64,000 nucleotides of DNA from Allobosea psychrotolerans. GTDB lineage: Bacteria; Pseudomonadota; Alphaproteobacteria; Rhizobiales; Beijerinckiaceae. Position numbers and translations under genes: made by a program. This document shows positions 7,713 through 19,117 of this stretch, piece by piece. The notes below the pieces were generated by a model that ran no database searches, was not told the DNA's origin, and saw nothing but the letters and a program-made list of their open reading frames with translations. Every line of letters begins with the position of its first letter. The first letter of the stretch is position 1. Location of the stretch: positions 1-64,000 of the forward strand of contig NZ_PQFZ01000020.1 in the NCBI RefSeq assembly GCF_002917105.1. The letters are read 5' to 3'.

Positions 7713-10268
7713 ATGACCGTCACCTGTGCGGGTTTGAAGCCCTGGCATTGCCTCTCTCCGGAGGCCGCGCTCGCAAGACTCGATTCATCGGCTGCGGGGC
7801 TGAGCCAGGCGGAAGCAGCACGGCGGCTGGCACATTATGGTCCGAACCTGATGCCAGCGCCTCAGGCCAGGACGGTGTTAGGTGTCTACCTGTCCCAGTT
7901 CCGAAGCCCGTTCATCTACCTTTTGCTCGGAGCAAGCGTCATTTCGCTAGGTCTTGGACGTCTGGGAGATGCGCTATTCATCTTCAGCGTTCTCGTCCTC
8001 AACGCCGCTATCGGCGCATTCCAGGAGTGGCAGGCGGAGCAACGAGCTCGCGCGCTCAAGGCCCTGATCGTGGGTACCACGGCTGTTTGGCGGGACGGCC
8101 GCCTGGCCAAGATTCCGATCGAGCAGCTTGTGCCAGGCGACGTCGTCGAGATGGAAAGTGGCGCGCAGATCGCGGCGGATATGCGACTGCTCGATATCAA
8201 CGCGCTCACCGTCGACGAGAGCTTGCTCACAGGCGAGTCCTTCGCCTCCGCGAAGGATGCAACCGCGACGATCGCCAGCGAGGCTGGCCTTGGAGACCGC
8301 GCAACGATGCTGCATGCGGGGACCACGGTCATGTCGGGCCGGGGACGTGCCGTCGTTGTCGCCACCGCGCGGGACACGCAGATGGGCTTGATCGCCGCGG
8401 AGCTGGCGAAGCCGGAGCCACCTCCACCTCTGATCCGGCGAATGGCTCATTTCACGAATCATGTCGCGATAGCGATGGTCGGAACCATCGCCATCGTCGC
8501 CTTGCTGGAACTGGCGCGCGGCGCTCCTGGCGCCGACATCCTCCTGCTCGCCATTGCGCTGGCCGTCTCTGCCATTCCCGAAGGGCTGCCCATTGCCATG
8601 ACGGTGACGCTGTCGATCGCAGCCCAGCAGATGGGGCATCGTCACGTCGTCGTGCGTCGCCTGGCGGCGGTCGAAGGGCTGGGAGCCTGCACACTGATCG
8701 CCACAGACAAGACCGGAACCCTGACCCGCAACGAGCTCACGGTGACATGCCTGTGGATTCCAGGTCTTGGCGACGTTGGGATCGACCATCCATCGGGGCA
8801 TGAATTGCTGAGATCCGCTCTCCGAGCCAGCGACGCACCTTCTGGAAGCGCGGACGGGCCTGTTGGGGATGCGGTGGACCTGGCCTTTACGCGTGTCGCC
8901 GATAACCTGCGTCTTGGTCTGGACACCCGAGAACCGGCGCATCGCCATCCCTACGAACCGGAGCAGCGTTACGCAGCAACGTTCCATCACGACGGCGAGA
9001 GCTTGATTGCCTATGTCAAAGGCGCGCCTGAGACCGTGGCGGCATTTTGCAAGGATGTGGATGCGGACGCCCTTGTCGCTGCTCAGCGGCTTGCGTCGGC
9101 GGGCTACCGCGTCATCGCTGTCGCCGCGGGCGGCACCGCTCTGACCACCGCGAGCAAACCCAAGGGTTTGCATTTCCTTGGCTTGGCGGCGCTTACCGAC
9201 CCCCTGCGTCCGGAAGCCAAGCAAGCCGTCGCCCATGCGCAGCAGGCCGGCCTGCGGGTCGTGCTCATCACTGGGGACCATCCACTGACCGCCTTGGCAA
9301 TCGCGCGGGAACTTGGCCTGGCCGAGCACCCGATCGAGATCGTGTCAGGTGAGCAACTGGCGCAGGTGGATGGCGCTGCGCTCGACAGGCTGGTGTCCAA
9401 CGCTCACGTCTTTGCTCGGACAGAACCGATGCAGAAGCTGGCTATCGTGGAAAGCCTGCGCCGACAGGGGCATGTAGTGGCCGTGACCGGGGATGGCATC
9501 AACGACTCGGCCGCCCTGAAAGCCGCCGACATCGGTGTCGCTATGGGCAAGAGCGGATGCGACGTTGCGCGCGAGGCTGCCGACCTTATTCTGATCGATG
9601 ACAATTTCGCCTCGATTATCGCAGGCATCGAGGCTGGCAGAATCGCCTATGACAACCTGCGCAAGGTGATCCTGCTGACGCTGTCGACCGGCGCCGCCGA
9701 GATCCTTTTGATGCTGCTCAGCACGTTGTTTCAGCTGCCGCCGCCGCTCTCGGCGGCGCAGCTTCTCTGGCTGAACTTGATCACGAATGGGATTCAGGAC
9801 GTTGCCCTGGCCTTCGAGGCGGGAGATCCGAAGATCCTGGAGCGCCCGCCGCGGCCGTCCAATGAGCCGATATTCGACCGCAGGATGATCGAGCAGCTGA
9901 TGCTGGGCGGTGCGGTGATCGGGTTGATAGCCTTCGGCTACTATTATGTGGCGCTCGAAAAGCTGGGAAGCTCGCAGGCCGCGGCCCAGGGAGCGGTCCT
10001 CTGGCTGCTCGTCTGGTGTGAGAACGCTCACTGCTTCAATTGTCGATCGGAGCAGCGCTCAGCATTCGCTGTGCCGCTGGCCTCGAACCTGTTTCTGGTC
10101 ACCGCAGTGCTAGGCACACAATTGCTTCAGGCCGTGGTGCTGTGGGTGCCCTCATTGCGCGACTTGCTGTCAATGGAAGCGATGACTCTTACGCACGGTC
10201 TCGTCTTGGGATCTGCCGGCCTGATCGTTCTCGGCGCTATGGAGTTTTACAAGCGGGCGCGCGCCTGA
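7713..10268 (+). CDS. P-type ATPase, type II (Ca2+/cation) transporter
   Basis: The 851-residue inner-membrane pump couples ATP hydrolysis to cation export. It has the N-terminal cation ATPase domain (LSPEAALARLDSSAAGLS), the actuator motif LTGES, the helix 4 motif AIPEGLP, the phosphorylation site DKTGTLTRNE, and the hinge VTGDGINDSAALKAADIGVA. Six C-terminal membrane segments follow from about residue 650. The AIPEGLP motif favours a type II Ca2+-like pump, but the ion cannot be fixed from sequence. It is divergent from usp and shares the box at 7591-7604. The start has AAAAGGG upstream. In other bacteria, hypoxia regulons often contain such an ATPase. Confidence 0.9.
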   Translation: MTVTCAGLKPWHCLSPEAALARLDSSAAGLSQAEAARRLAHYGPNLMPAPQARTVLGVYLSQFRSPFIYLLLGASVISLGLGRLGDALFIFSVLVLNAAIGAFQEWQAEQRARALKALIVGTTAVWRDGRLAKIPIEQLVPGDVVEMESGAQIAADMRLLDINALTVDESLLTGESFASAKDATATIASEAGLGDRATMLHAGTTVMSGRGRAVVVATARDTQMGLIAAELAKPEPPPPLIRRMAHFTNHVAIAMVGTIAIVALLELARGAPGADILLLAIALAVSAIPEGLPIAMTVTLSIAAQQMGHRHVVVRRLAAVEGLGACTLIATDKTGTLTRNELTVTCLWIPGLGDVGIDHPSGHELLRSALRASDAPSGSADGPVGDAVDLAFTRVADNLRLGLDTREPAHRHPYEPEQRYAATFHHDGESLIAYVKGAPETVAAFCKDVDADALVAAQRLASAGYRVIAVAAGGTALTTASKPKGLHFLGLAALTDPLRPEAKQAVAHAQQAGLRVVLITGDHPLTALAIARELGLAEHPIEIVSGEQLAQVDGAALDRLVSNAHVFARTEPMQKLAIVESLRRQGHVVAVTGDGINDSAALKAADIGVAMGKSGCDVAREAADLILIDDNFASIIAGIEAGRIAYDNLRKVILLTLSTGAAEILLMLLSTLFQLPPPLSAAQLLWLNLITNGIQDVALAFEAGDPKILERPPRPSNEPIFDRRMIEQLMLGGAVIGLIAFGYYYVALEKLGSSQAAAQGAVLWLLVWCENAHCFNCRSEQRSAFAVPLASNLFLVTAVLGTQLLQAVVLWVPSLRDLLSMEAMTLTHGLVLGSAGLIVLGAMEFYKRARA

Positions 10269-10654
10269 CGACGGTCCCGCTGCGATCGAGTGGGCGCGCA
10301 AGGGAGCGGCTGCCGGTTCGCGGCGCGTGAAAGCCACGACCATCATGGAGCCGCTCGCGACGCGGTTGTCGCGATCGACGGCGTCTTGGGTCATCATGTC
10401 GGCGCTGCCGGACGAAACGCCCCTCGCCTATCGCCTCTGCTTGGTTGGCGCCGCCGATCCAATGGCCGTGTCGTTGCCATTCGACCCGGCCGAGCTGCCG
10501 CTTTTTCCGCATGCGGCCTCCCGGCGGCGGCGAAAGGCTGACGGTTCCAATGGCGATGCAAGGTTGCGTTCCGGCCAGCGGTTCTTGAGGCATATCAAGG
10601 CGATGCCCTGACTCCCCACGAATACTGCACGGGCATAAGCAGGGATGCGATGTC
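10269..10654. other. intergenic region before hpf-csd
   Basis: No gene is supported in these 386 bases; open frames on both strands are rich in Arg, Pro and Ala without motifs. It contains the FNR-type box at 10585-10598. Confidence 0.4.
10585..10598. promoter_or_regulatory. FNR/FixK-type box
   Basis: TTGAGGCATATCAA lies 56 bp before the ATG of the HPF-cold-shock fusion gene. Confidence 0.68.
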
Positions 10655-11224
10655 ATGGAAACGCAGGTCGAGATCGACTTCCAGGGTATGGCTGCCAAGC
10701 CGGCCGTTCGGGAAACGGTCCTCAAGCAACTGCAAAAGCTTGAGGACCGCTTCGGCCGGATAACCGCGGGGCGAGTTGTCCTGAAGGCGCCAGGCGGGCA
10801 TCACCAAACGGGCGGGCTCTTCGAAATCAATATTCGTCTCGCTTTGCCCGAGGGGCGCGAGGTCAATATTGGGCATACACGGCAAGACGACGAGCGCCAT
10901 GCCGATCTCGCCTTCGCGATCAACGATGCGTTCAAGCGGGCACGCCGCCAGCTGCAGGAACACGCGCAACAACTGCAGGGAGAGGTAAAGCAGCATGGCG
11001 GCTTGCCGATCGGCACCGTCGTCAAGCTCGACCCGCTCGGCGAGTTCGGGTTCATCGAGACCGCGGACGGGCGCGAGATCTATTTTCATCGCAACAGCGT
11101 GCTCAACCAGGAGTTCCCGCTTCTCAGCGTCAAGACACGCGTGACCTATGCGGAGGAGGAAGGCGAGAAGGGCCCACAAGCCAGCACCGTGAGGCTGCTG
11201 AAGAAGCACGGCCTCAAGGTCTGA
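10655..11224 (+). CDS. ribosome hibernation (HPF/RaiA) domain fused to a cold-shock domain
   Basis: The 189-residue protein joins two RNA-binding modules. Residues 1-115 resemble HPF/RaiA (METQVEIDFQGM start, INIRLALPEGREVNIGHT strand, then the helix FAINDAFKRARRQLQEHAQQ). Residues 120-189 form a cold-shock/S1-like barrel with GTVVKLDPLGEFGFIETADG and REIYFHRNSVL, the usual FGFI and FHRN RNA-contact motifs. HPF-type proteins silence ribosomes in starved or anoxic cells; the added barrel may contact mRNA or rRNA. Related combined proteins occur in other Proteobacteria as far as I recall. An FNR-type box lies 56 bp upstream, fitting induction on oxygen loss. Confidence 0.88.
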   Translation: METQVEIDFQGMAAKPAVRETVLKQLQKLEDRFGRITAGRVVLKAPGGHHQTGGLFEINIRLALPEGREVNIGHTRQDDERHADLAFAINDAFKRARRQLQEHAQQLQGEVKQHGGLPIGTVVKLDPLGEFGFIETADGREIYFHRNSVLNQEFPLLSVKTRVTYAEEEGEKGPQASTVRLLKKHGLKV

Positions 11225-11447
11225 ATATCCGCATGACGGCGTCTGAGCTGAGGTACAGGCCGGCCTGTGGAGCCGCGAGACAAGGGAAGGCACCAACTCC
11301 CCGTAGCTGACGATCTCGCCGACCTGTCCGTGAAGCAGGACGCAGGGCATCGAGAGGCCATGGCTATCGCCGTTCAAAGAGGTGCGAGCCGTCCGGATCA
11401 GGCCAGACCTGGATGAGCCAAGGAAAACGATCGCCGGAAGCGGAGGA

Positions 11448-13070
<1,623 letters not shown>

Positions 13071-13122
13071 CGGGCGCCCCCCGTCCAAAGCCCAATCCTA
13101 TCCAAACCAGGTCTTGCCGATC

Positions 13123-13136
13123 TTGACTCAGGTCAA
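13123..13136. promoter_or_regulatory. FNR/FixK-type box upstream of groL
   Basis: TTGACTCAGGTCAA, a perfect palindrome around its centre except for the middle four bases, lies 52 bp before the groL ATG. The 378-bp interval 13071-13448 otherwise holds no gene that I can support. Confidence 0.65.
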
Positions 13137-13448
13137 ACGCCTCACGGCGAACCTGCTGGACGGAGCCGGTCGACGGCCTTCCACCGAACACCCGACGCGG
13201 CGAGCGGGCCGCCGCAGGCAATATACCTTTGAAGTCAGGCCGTTGATCTTTGCCAGCGGCCAGGCCGGCGAAACGCCAATGCCTGCCGCCAAGGGCCTGC
13301 TTGGAGGCCGGCTATGGAGCCCGGGCACGGATTCCCAAGGTCGCGTTCACAAGCAGGCGCACCATAAAATCGCTCGATTTTCAGTATATAGGCGCCTCAC
13401 GTCGTTTGGAAGGCAAGCGTTCCCAGTCGCTATGGACGAGGGGATGTC

Positions 13449-13703
13449 ATGGAAGAGTATGTCGCCCTCAACAATATCAAGAAGTTTCTCTCCCTTCTCG
13501 AGACGGAGACGAATTTCGAGCGACGCAAGACAATAGAAAAACTACTGGCGGAAGAAGAGGCAAAACTTGCGCAGCTTGCACGGCAAAGTCAAAACCTAAC
13601 TGGAGCTTCCCCGTCCGTTTCTCAAATCTCCATGCTGGCGGAAGCGCCACCCGCGCACCCTGCAGCTCTACCTGGAGGGCTATCAAGGTCGTCCGACACA
13701 TAG
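13449..13703 (+). CDS. small helical protein related to the N-terminus of the GAF protein
   Basis: The 84-residue protein starts at ATG 13449 behind GAGGGG. Residues 5-45 (LNNIKKFLSLLETETN, then EKLLAEEEAKLAQLA) are strongly helical and align without gaps to residues 6-45 of the GAF protein at 2694-3308, sharing NIK, F, LL, E, K, LAE and two Leu. The C-terminal 35 residues are Pro/Ala-rich and probably disordered. Similar short proteins occur in Hyphomicrobiales as far as I recall, but I know no function. It may be a dimerising or docking segment that exists alone here and fused to a sensor domain elsewhere. Confidence 0.65.
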   Translation: MEEYVALNNIKKFLSLLETETNFERRKTIEKLLAEEEAKLAQLARQSQNLTGASPSVSQISMLAEAPPAHPAALPGGLSRSSDT

Positions 13704-13861
13704 CGCTCCAGGCCTTGCTTCCAATGCGGAATGCACCGTTTGGCCAGATTGCGCCCTCAAACATACATCGGACCGCCAACTCTCCGTGGACACGCTAGCC
13801 AAGGAACTTGGCAGCGTTGTCCTGGATGGCGACCACCGGTCCCTTGTCGTGGTCCAGAAAG

Positions 13862-14995
13862 CTAGGCGCCGCTCGCGTTCTCCAGCATTGCCCTGAAGCG
13901 GCCGAGGGCAATGACGAGGTAGATCGCGCCGAGCGCCGCCATCCAGGCAATCTCATGCCAGACGATCGACAATGGCGCGTCGCGGAACAGCACTCCGAGC
14001 GAGAACTTGACGTAATGCGTCGAGGGCACTGCACTCATGATCATCTGCAAATAGCCCGGCATGCTCTCGATCGGCGTCATCCCGCCGGAAAGCACTTCCA
14101 TGACGATGACCGTGGGGAAAGCCAGGAGGGCGAACTGGGGCATGGAAGGCGTGATCGTTGCCAGCATGATGCCAAGCGCCATGACAGCGAAGATGAAGAC
14201 GACGGCGCCCATCATATAGACCGCAATCGAACCGTTGATCGTGATGCCCAATGCTCCCTTCGCCACGAAAATGAGCGACAGGAGCACCGCCACGAGCACT
14301 ACGAGTCCATTTGCCCAGATCTTGGCGAAAACGATTTCGCTGGCGCGGACCGGCATGACCAGCAAATGCTCGATGGTGCCATGCTCGCGCTCGCGCACGA
14401 CGGCGGCGCCGACCAGAATGATGGACAACATACAGACATTGTTGACGATCTCCATGACGGCCATATGGCGCTTGTCTTCGAGATTTGGATTGAAAAAGGC
14501 GCGGATTGTGAAGGCGATCGGCGCAGAGATCTGCCTGCCGCGCAATTCCAGGAAGCGCTCGATCTCGCCGTTCACGATCTGGCTGAAATAGCCAGTCCCG
14601 ATGCCCGCCTGCGTCATAGCGGTCGCATCGACGATGACCTGCAATGTCGGGCTGCGTCCGGCGAGCAGATCCTGCTCGAAGCGCGGCGGCACGTCGATGA
14701 TGAAGGTGAACCGCGCACTGTCCATCGCATGGTCGATCTCGGCGCGGTCCAGGGAAACCGGAGGCGCGAAATCCGGCGGACGCACCGCATCGCGGATACG
14801 GTTCGACAATTGCGACTGATCGCCGTCGACAAAACCAACGCTGGCGTTGCGCATCTCCGTGCTCGCGCCGGAGGCCACCAGATAGATCGCTCCGGTGAAG
14901 GCCCAGATGATGAAGACCATCATGCCGCGGTCACGCCAGACGCTGGCGAGTTCCTTGAGCCCGAGATGAACGATATTGGCTGCCCACCGCCCCAT
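13862..14995 (-). CDS. ABC-2 type exporter permease (YhhJ-like)
   Basis: The 377-residue inner-membrane permease has one N-terminal membrane helix (residues 25-45), a long periplasmic loop (about 46-180) and five more helices from residue 185 to the end, the ABC-2 layout of YhhJ. It contains VREREHGTIEHLLVMPV, the cytoplasmic coupling region typical of these permeases. It is the last gene of an operon with the RbbA-like protein; the ATG lies three bases after that gene's stop, and CAGGAG overlaps the upstream coding end. It probably pairs with the membrane half of the RbbA-like protein to form a heterodimeric channel. Substrate unknown. Confidence 0.9.
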   Translation of the reverse strand: MGRWAANIVHLGLKELASVWRDRGMMVFIIWAFTGAIYLVASGASTEMRNASVGFVDGDQSQLSNRIRDAVRPPDFAPPVSLDRAEIDHAMDSARFTFIIDVPPRFEQDLLAGRSPTLQVIVDATAMTQAGIGTGYFSQIVNGEIERFLELRGRQISAPIAFTIRAFFNPNLEDKRHMAVMEIVNNVCMLSIILVGAAVVREREHGTIEHLLVMPVRASEIVFAKIWANGLVVLVAVLLSLIFVAKGALGITINGSIAVYMMGAVVFIFAVMALGIMLATITPSMPQFALLAFPTVIVMEVLSGGMTPIESMPGYLQMIMSAVPSTHYVKFSLGVLFRDAPLSIVWHEIAWMAALGAIYLVIALGRFRAMLENASGA

Positions 14996-14998
14996 CGC

Positions 14999-17749
14999 TC
15001 ATGGCTCCTGCTTGTTGAGGAGCAACCGCGCGACAACCAGGTAGATGACGGGAAAGATCGCCAGGGCCCAGAACGCGTCCAGGAAGCTCTCGAAAGGCAA
15101 CCCCTTGGCGAAGACGCCCATGCTGATCTGCTGGAACCATGATGAGGGAAATCCCAGGCCGATAAGCTGCGCTGCCGGCGAGAGATTCGAGATCGGCTGC
15201 AGGAAGCCGGAGAAATTGAGGGCCGGCATCAAAGTGAGCAGCGCGCAGGCGAAAATCGCCGCGACCTGGGATCGAACGAAACTCGAGACCAGGATGCCGA
15301 AGGTTGCAGCCGTGACGACATAGAGCACGCCGCCGAAGAGCAGTGCGGCAAAGGAGCCCTTGATCGACAGATCGAGGCCGAAGACAGCGAGTGCGATCAT
15401 CAGCATCAGCGTGACCGTGCCAATGGCGACATAGGGGAGAAACTTCCCCACGAGGAAGGCCCCGGTGCTCGCCGGCGACACGGCAAGATTGATGATCGAG
15501 CCCATCTCGCGCTCGCGCACCACGCCAAGCGCGGTCATCATCGCCAGTATCATCATGAGGAGGAACATGATGACGCCTGGCGTCATTGCGTAGACGCTCC
15601 GGAAATCCTGATTGTAGAAGAAGCGCGGCTCCAGGTTGAACCGCGCCTGCGCGAGGGGGGCTGTCTCCCGACGTCCTAGCGAGTCGATGAAGGACTGCAC
15701 GACGCCCTCCGCATAGCCCCGCGCCGTATTGGCGCGCGATGGATTGGCGCCGTCGAGCCAGAGGCTGATCGTGGGTTGGTGTCCGCGCAGCAGATCGCGA
15801 CCGAACCCCGGCGGAATCTCGATGACGAGCGCCGCATCGCCGGATTGCAGGCGTCTGTCGACATCGACATCGGCCAGCACCTGCGCCCGCTCGGAGAAAT
15901 AGCGCGAGCCCGCGAGATCGACCGTCAGCGACTGGCTTTCCGCCGAGCGGTCACGATCATAGATCGAGAAAGGCAGGGACTCGATATCGAAAGAGATGCC
16001 GCGCGCAAACGTCATCATCAGCAGGAGCGGCGCGAGCAGCGCGAAGCTCAGGCGGATGGGATCGCGCAGCACCTCACGCGCCTCGCGACCCGCGAAAGCG
16101 CCGACCCAGCTCAACCATGTGCCGGTGCTCCTCGCGCCCGGGTGGGCAGGGGGTGTCGGCAGGCCGGCCGGCGTCCCATCCAGGGCGTCTTTCGCCGTCG
16201 GGGCTCCCCCGCCCTGCTCCAGACAGGCGATGAACGCGCCCTCGAGCGTCTTTGTGCCATTGGCCTTGCGAAGCTCGTCCGGAGTTCCGACGGCAAGCAC
16301 CTTGCCGGCATGCATGAACGAGACGCGATCACAGCGTTCCGCCTCATTCATGAAATGGGTGGAGATGAAAATGGTAACGCCGTCGCGCCGCGACAGTTCG
16401 CCCAGATGGCTCCAGAACCGGTCTCGCGCTTCCGGATCGACCCCCGAGGTCGGCTCGTCGAGGATCAGCACCTCGGGCCGGTGCAGGCAGGCGGCCGCGA
16501 GCTGCAAGCGCTGGCGGACGCCCAGCGGCAACCCGGCAGGATATGCATCCTTGATCGTGTCGAGATCAAAGCGCTTCAGCGTTTCGGTGATGCGGCTGTC
16601 GCGCGCGTCGCTTGCCAGATGATAGAGTTTGGCGTGGAGTTCAAGATTGCCGCGAACTGTCAACTCGCTATAGAGCGAGAAGGACTGCGACATGTAGCCG
16701 ACACGTCGCCGGGTCTCGATATCGGTTGCATCCACGGGCCTACCCAGCAGCTCCGCGCGGCCCAGCGAAGCCGGAAGCAGGCCCGTCAGCATCTTCATCG
16801 TCGTGGTCTTGCCGCAGCCATTCGACCCGAGAAAGCCGAAGATCTCGCCGCGCTCTATTCGGAAACTGACATTGTCGACAGCCGTGAAATCTCCGAAGCG
16901 ACGGGTTAGCCCCTCGGCGACGATGGCCGGAGGTCCATCGAAGGCGGTTCGCGCAGGCAGCGACGAGAAGACGGAGCTTGTCGCCACCCCAGGATGCAGG
17001 AGCCGGATGAAGGCCCCCTCGACGCCGCTTGCGCCGCTCCCTGCAACGACCTTGTCCCTGCTCCCCGATGCCAGAATACGCCCCGCATCCATGGCGACGA
17101 GTCGGCTGAAGCGCTCGGCTTCCTCCATATAGGCAGTCGCCACCACAAGCGTCATCGTCGGCCGAGCCGCACGGATGCTGTCGATCAATTGCCAGAACTG
17201 ACGACGGGAGAGCGGATCGATACCGGTTGTCGGTTCATCCAGGATCAGCAACTCGGGGTCGTGAACGAGCGCACAACAGAGCGAAAGCTTCTGTCGCATG
17301 CCTCCCGAGAGCTTTCCCGCAGGACGATCCGGAAAGGGATCGAGACCGGTCGCCTTCAGGAGCAGGTCGCGACGCTCCCTCCGCTCGGCCGCCGAAGTGG
17401 CATAGAGGCTTGCGAAGAAATCGATGTTTTCGGCGACCGACAGGGTCGGATAGAGGTTCTTGCCGAGGCCTTGCGGCATGAAGGCGATCCTCGACGCGAC
17501 TTGCGTGCGATGAACCGCATTCGCCATGTCGCCGCCGAGGGTTTCGACCTGGCCTTGCTGGATGATGCGCGCGCCGGCTATGAGCCCGAGCAGCGTCGAC
17601 TTGCCGACGCCGTCAGGGCCGATGATCGCCGTATCCGAGCCGCGCGGCAAGCTCAGCGAGACATCCTGCAGAGCAGCGACTGCTCCGTAGTGGTGCCTCA
17701 CTCCGGCGACACGTATGGCGTCATCCGCGATATCGGTGTTACCGGACAT
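14999..17749 (-). CDS. RbbA-like double ABC ATPase fused to ABC-2 permease
   Basis: The 916-residue protein has two nucleotide-binding domains and a membrane domain. NBD1 (about 10-235) has Walker A GPDGVGKST and an intact signature LSGGMRQKL with LLILDEPTTGIDP. NBD2 (about 275-500) has GSNGCGKTT and LILDEPTSGVDP, but its signature is degenerate (LPLGVRQRL), so the two ATP sites may not be equal. The ABC-2 membrane part starts near residue 550. The order HlyD-RbbA-YhhJ matches the enterobacterial yhiI-rbbA-yhhJ cluster. E. coli RbbA is described as ribosome-associated, but the context here suggests an exporter. The start overlaps the upstream hlyD end by 11 bases. Confidence 0.9.
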   Translation of the reverse strand: MSGNTDIADDAIRVAGVRHHYGAVAALQDVSLSLPRGSDTAIIGPDGVGKSTLLGLIAGARIIQQGQVETLGGDMANAVHRTQVASRIAFMPQGLGKNLYPTLSVAENIDFFASLYATSAAERRERRDLLLKATGLDPFPDRPAGKLSGGMRQKLSLCCALVHDPELLILDEPTTGIDPLSRRQFWQLIDSIRAARPTMTLVVATAYMEEAERFSRLVAMDAGRILASGSRDKVVAGSGASGVEGAFIRLLHPGVATSSVFSSLPARTAFDGPPAIVAEGLTRRFGDFTAVDNVSFRIERGEIFGFLGSNGCGKTTTMKMLTGLLPASLGRAELLGRPVDATDIETRRRVGYMSQSFSLYSELTVRGNLELHAKLYHLASDARDSRITETLKRFDLDTIKDAYPAGLPLGVRQRLQLAAACLHRPEVLILDEPTSGVDPEARDRFWSHLGELSRRDGVTIFISTHFMNEAERCDRVSFMHAGKVLAVGTPDELRKANGTKTLEGAFIACLEQGGGAPTAKDALDGTPAGLPTPPAHPGARSTGTWLSWVGAFAGREAREVLRDPIRLSFALLAPLLLMMTFARGISFDIESLPFSIYDRDRSAESQSLTVDLAGSRYFSERAQVLADVDVDRRLQSGDAALVIEIPPGFGRDLLRGHQPTISLWLDGANPSRANTARGYAEGVVQSFIDSLGRRETAPLAQARFNLEPRFFYNQDFRSVYAMTPGVIMFLLMMILAMMTALGVVREREMGSIINLAVSPASTGAFLVGKFLPYVAIGTVTLMLMIALAVFGLDLSIKGSFAALLFGGVLYVVTAATFGILVSSFVRSQVAAIFACALLTLMPALNFSGFLQPISNLSPAAQLIGLGFPSSWFQQISMGVFAKGLPFESFLDAFWALAIFPVIYLVVARLLLNKQEP

Positions 17750-18737
17750 CGCTCGTCCTCGGGGGCTCCGGCAGCCGCAATTGCAGCGCCTCGGGGAAGG
17801 CTGCGTCGGCGGCGACCTTGACCGTCGCGGTGCCGGTGAGGCCAGCCTTCACATAGGCTCGGTAGCTATCGAGCAATGCGGGAGCGATCTTCAGCTTGAC
17901 CCGGTACATGAGCTTTTCGCGCTCATTCTTGGTCTCGACATATTTCGGCGTGAACTGCGCCTCACCCGCGACGAACGACACGGTGGCCGGCACCACATAT
18001 TGCGGCGCGGCGTCCAGCACGATCCGCGCATCCGAGCCCAATGCGAGCCTGCCGACCTCAGCGGTTGGCAGGAAGATCGTCATGAAGACATCCGAGACGT
18101 CGAGCAAGGTCACCACGCGTCCGCCGGCGGCGATCACCTCGCCTGGCTGCGCCAGGCGGTATTCCACCCGGCCCGAAACGGGTGCCGAGAGCGTCATGTC
18201 GTCGATATTGACCTGGATGAGATTGACCTGCGCCTGCGCCGCGTCCCGTGCCGCCTCGGCGTCCGCGATGCTGGCCTTGGCGCCTATCACCGCCGCTTGC
18301 GCAACATCGCGCTGAGCCAGGCGCTTGTCGGCCTCGGCCTGGCTCATGATGTTGCGGCCGAGATCCAGCGCCCGCCGCAACTCAACCTCATAAAGCTTCA
18401 GCTCCGCTTCCCTGCTGCCGAGTTCCGCCTTCGCCTTGCCGATGTTCACCTCCATGCGGCGCAGCGACGCCTGAGCTGCGGCCAGTTGCGCGAGCAGATC
18501 GGAAACGTCCATTCGAGCGACGACCGCGCCCTTCTCGATGAAGTCACCTTCGCGAACGCGAATTTCCGCGATGCGGCCCGAGGTTTTCGTGGCGACATCG
18601 ACGCGCTCGATTTCGATACGTCCATTGGCCTGGGCTAGACCTGGGGGCAGCGCGAGTAACCTTGGGCGCGCCAGGTAGAAATATCCGCCAAGGGCAGCCG
18701 CAGCGGCCAAGGCCATCAATATCGGGGACATGCGCAT
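17739..18737 (-). CDS. HlyD-family membrane fusion protein (YhiI-like)
   Basis: The 332-residue periplasmic adaptor has an N-terminal signal anchor (residues 4-24, PILMALAAAAALGGYFYLA). Two lipoyl half-motifs (TKTSGRIAEIRVREGDFIEK and SAPVSGRVEYRLAQPGEVI) flank a coiled-coil hairpin (about 80-190). A beta-barrel region follows. It is the first gene of the exporter operon and overlaps the RbbA-like gene. It would link the inner-membrane ABC complex to a TolC-type outer-membrane channel encoded elsewhere. The ATG at 18737 and a second at 18731 are both possible; the ribosome site is weak. Confidence 0.9.
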   Translation of the reverse strand: MRMSPILMALAAAAALGGYFYLARPRLLALPPGLAQANGRIEIERVDVATKTSGRIAEIRVREGDFIEKGAVVARMDVSDLLAQLAAAQASLRRMEVNIGKAKAELGSREAELKLYEVELRRALDLGRNIMSQAEADKRLAQRDVAQAAVIGAKASIADAEAARDAAQAQVNLIQVNIDDMTLSAPVSGRVEYRLAQPGEVIAAGGRVVTLLDVSDVFMTIFLPTAEVGRLALGSDARIVLDAAPQYVVPATVSFVAGEAQFTPKYVETKNEREKLMYRVKLKIAPALLDSYRAYVKAGLTGTATVKVAADAAFPEALQLRLPEPPRTSDVR

Positions 18738-19117
18738 CGGGCGGAGCTGACTTTCCGGATGTGGTGCTGCGCTTTTTGATCCGGTCGATCGCGAACCCGG
18801 ACGGGATCAGAATTGAGTGAGATCGCTGCGCCGATCCTTGATCTCGCTCAACTGCCGTTGCGCCATCCTGATGTCCGCCCGCGCCTGAGCAGAAATCCGG
18901 AGGAGCGCCGATTGATCGCGCGACGCGGCGTCACATGTCGCGGGAAGCTGACAGTTGGCGCGGTATCGACGCGAATCGTCTCGCCATCGTCGCAACCGAG
19001 TTCGAAACCAGCCCCAGCAGGAGAAGGCTCCATCTTGCGCTTGATCAAGGCGTCGCGGCACATTCTCCGAGATCATGGTGCTGGGCGGCCATGCCGCATA
19101 CGCTGGAGATCAAGATC
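18738..19117. other. intergenic region between the RbbA operon and a host-attachment gene
   Basis: No confident gene. A minus-strand frame at 18807-19076 ends with ISAQARADIRMAQRQLSEIK, which looks helical and protein-like, but its first half does not and no start is supported. The promoters of the two divergent units must lie here. No FNR-type box is seen. Confidence 0.35.
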
